A stretch of 53,515 nt of DNA from DASYXT01 sp035934555. GTDB lineage: Bacteria; Verrucomicrobiota; Verrucomicrobiia; Limisphaerales; UBA8199. The stretch lies in assembly GCA_035934555.1 (NCBI GenBank), contig DASYXT010000066.1, forward strand, positions 1 through 53,515, read 5' to 3'. The position numbers were made by a program, and so were the translations under genes. Numbering within the stretch: position 1 is the first letter of the stretch; every line of letters starts with the position of its first letter. Under the pieces are notes generated by a model that was not told the origin of the DNA, did no database searches, and saw only the letters and a program-made list of their open reading frames with translations. Of this stretch, positions 52,025 through 53,515 are shown one piece after another.

Positions 52025-52870
52025 TCACGGCGTCATCAAGTTGCTGGGGCCCGGCCCATCCGGTCCGGGGGAGTTGGTGAAGACGCTGAATTGATAGTCG
52101 TTCGTTCGGCCACTAAAGCTCATCTGCCCTCTCAGCCCTTCATTGCCGGGCACGATGATCGGACCAAAATGCGAAATCGTGCTGTTGCTGGCATCAAAGC
52201 GCACCAACGTTACCGCGAAGTTGGTCGGCCGAGGTTTGTCTGGCACAATCGCAAAGGCAAGGTCAGCAGTTCCCACCGATATGTTCGTCGGCATGACACC
52301 CTTGATAAAGTTGGTGACGTTGTCTGCGAAGCAGTAGCCGTGGAACCGCGCGGCAGAGCCCGACAAATCTCTCAGGCTCAGCCACATTATGAGGCTGTGG
52401 TCGCATTTGTGGTGATTGATCTGCCATAAAGCTGCCTCTGCGAGGTCACGCACTTCGGGGTCGGCTCCTGCCTCGGCCAACTGTGACAACGCCGGTAGGA
52501 TAGGCTTGGCTGAGTCGCGCAAAGCCAGGATAGCCGCGAAGGCTTCGAGGCGTTCCCGAGAAGACTTCCAGGACAGTCGCAACCCGTTCCAATGCCCAAT
52601 CCGCGTCGCCGCCCGTTCCACGACTTGCGCGATCTTGGTCGGCTTCGACTCTAACCGTGCAACGAGCGTTGGCAGACAGGGAGCCCCAATCGCCTTCACG
52701 GCGGCTATCGCCTCACGGTTAGGGAGCCGATCCAGCCAGTAGGTTAGCGATCTTCCTTGGTAAAATGGCTCCCTCGGCCAAACTGCCACCAGAACGCCTG
52801 TGATGACCATCACAGCCAGTGCTCCGACCAGCACTATTCTCCGCCGGAAAGTGTGGAAGAATGGGCTCAT
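52025..52870 (-). CDS. Membrane-anchored HEAT-repeat-like protein
   Basis: A 281-residue protein. I use the ATG at 52870 (MSPFFHTFRRRIVLVGALAV); the open frame runs on to 53074 but that region overlaps a transposase remnant on the other strand. One signal-anchor helix (about 10-28) is followed by FYQGRSLTYWLDRLPNREAI, a start pattern I recall for HEAT-containing verrucomicrobial proteins, then helices with ALGA-type spacing (AVKAIGAPCLPTLVARLES, FAAILALRDSAKPILPALSQ). The C-terminal third is beta-rich and Asn/Ser-rich. Function unknown. It lies on the opposite strand from the cluster that ends at 51912. Confidence 0.6.
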   Translation of the reverse strand: MSPFFHTFRRRIVLVGALAVMVITGVLVAVWPREPFYQGRSLTYWLDRLPNREAIAAVKAIGAPCLPTLVARLESKPTKIAQVVERAATRIGHWNGLRLSWKSSRERLEAFAAILALRDSAKPILPALSQLAEAGADPEVRDLAEAALWQINHHKCDHSLIMWLSLRDLSGSAARFHGYCFADNVTNFIKGVMPTNISVGTADLAFAIVPDKPRPTNFAVTLVRFDASNSTISHFGPIIVPGNEGLRGQMSFSGRTNDYQFSVFTNSPGPDGPGPSNLMTP

Positions 52871-52989
52871 GACTGGGGGCCGTGGTGGCTCGGCCACGAT
52901 AATTCGAGACGGCGGGAGAGGGCAAGCGTTTATAGGCATGCGGAGCTGCGTACGAGTTGCCTCAAATTTAGCCCAACCTGGTCGCTGCC

Positions 52990-53373
52990 TGGAGGGGCGT
53001 CGGCGGCAGGAAAGCCTCAAAGCCGACTGGAGAGCCGGCGAGCGTGGCTGGTTTCTGGGGGACCCGCAGCTCAAAGAAGAACTGCTGGCCCAGATGCACG
53101 AGCGGCGGCAGGATCACTATGGGCCGGAACTGCGCCAAGCCGACCAGGTCCATGCCGAGCGCGTCCTCAGAGAGGAGCTATCCCGCCGCGGCTGGACTGA
53201 GGCTGAGCTGAGCCGCCGGCGCAAGGGCGACCCGGAGAAGGTCGCGCTGGCCGGGCAGTTGCGCGCGCACGACCATGACCTTGAAATGGATCGCCCAACG
53301 GCTTAACATGGGTGCATGGACCTACGTTTCCAACTGCCTGGCACAGCAGCGCAGGAACGGCGTACCAGTGTAA
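52990..53373 (+). pseudogene. Frameshifted C-terminal remnant of a REP-associated (Y1) transposase
   Basis: Reads SLKADWRAGERGWFLGDPQL, then HYGPELRQAD, LSRRGWTEAELSRRRKGDPE and KVALAGQLRA in one frame; from base 53269 the continuation TTMTLKWIAQRLNMGAWTYV reads in a frame shifted by one, to a stop at 53371-53373. From memory this C-terminal pattern (WFLGD, RRKGDPxKV, TTMTLxWIAxRLxMG) is typical of verrucomicrobial REP-associated tyrosine transposases. The HUH catalytic part is absent: upstream sequence is taken up by the opposite-strand gene's leader. The likely lesion is loss of two bases in the GCGCGCGC run at 53261-53268. Confidence 0.75.
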
Positions 53374-53486
53374 CTAGTTATGACTGATAGACATTAAGGG
53401 CGCTGGCGAAGCCGGCCGCCTCTCGGTAAAAGAGTTGTCGTTGGTAGACAGTAAATAAACAACAACACTCAACCGAAAGGCGACCG
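53374..53486. other. Leader region before the last gene
   Basis: 113 bases without a gene, A-rich toward the end. GAAAGG lies 6 bases upstream of the final ATG and is a plausible ribosome site. Confidence 0.3.
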
Positions 53487-53515
53487 ATGAAAAAAGTAGT
53501 AGCTGGAATGGATCT
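53487..53515 (+). CDS. Start of an unidentified gene, possibly an IS110-type transposase (truncated by window end)
   Basis: Only about ten codons are visible: MKKVVAGMDL, after a ribosome site. The short basic start followed by a G-M-D-L strand is how several DEDD (IS110-like) transposases begin, but ten residues cannot decide. The location beside a transposase remnant fits. Confidence 0.25.

Overview
The window looks like a chromosomal piece of a verrucomicrobial bacterium, probably of the Pedosphaera/Limisphaerales type. This is inferred from gene content and style: high GC, Asn/Thr/Gly-rich secreted proteins with LamG, fn3 and carboxypeptidase-regulatory-like domains, a TonB/ExbB/ExbD set, bactofilins, a MoxR-DUF58-VWA cluster, four-helix-bundle (IVP-like) genes and many palindromic repeats. 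I saw no tRNA, rRNA or CRISPR array.

Layout. 1-7.5 kb: a cell-envelope/secretion region that seems lower in GC than the rest. It holds a large LamG-Ca-fn3-alpha/beta-hydrolase protein split by a frameshift, a carboxypeptidase-like partner gene, and small membrane proteins, one with a zinc ribbon and also frameshifted. 8.2-20.2 kb: housekeeping and sugar genes: a free-standing C-terminal half of carB, rpoN (sigma-54), a secreted alpha-helical-barrel-like protein, a ROK kinase with a FucP-like transporter on the minus strand, an RNase II-type exonuclease, a secreted SGNH esterase and a PhnB/VOC protein. 20.6-24.8 kb: an ABC exporter (ATPase plus permease, minus strand) facing a second permease. 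25-30.2 kb: a TonB-dependent receptor divergent from tonB-exbB-exbD. 30.3-38.5 kb: a DUF72 protein, a conserved cytosolic protein of unknown role, two bactofilins (one with two zinc ribbons), a CvpA-like protein with a candidate sigma-54 promoter, a MacA/MacB-like pair without its ATPase, and a secreted carboxypeptidase-like protein.

38.7-51.9 kb is the most unusual part. A coiled-coil membrane protein, MoxR ATPase, DUF58 protein, BatA-like VWA protein, Fe(III)-type substrate-binding protein, ABC permease fused to an NHL-repeat domain, and a large VWA/amidotransferase-fold membrane protein form one co-directional cluster. The last five genes are coupled by 4-base gaps or ATGA/TTGA overlaps. 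No ABC ATPase is present. The cluster has been invaded repeatedly by short palindromic repeats: a 106-bp REP-like unit between moxR and DUF58, another in frame inside the permease, a third forming the C-terminus of the permease/NHL protein and the translation-start region of the last gene, and two copies of a different palindrome in frame inside the signal-peptide region of the binding protein. A small four-helix-bundle gene bracketed by inverted arrays of an 8-bp repeat sits just before moxR.

52-53.5 kb: a HEAT-like membrane protein, the frameshifted C-terminal remnant of a REP-associated (Y1) transposase, and the first ten codons of what may be an insertion-sequence transposase. The remnant suggests the machinery that could have spread the palindromic units.
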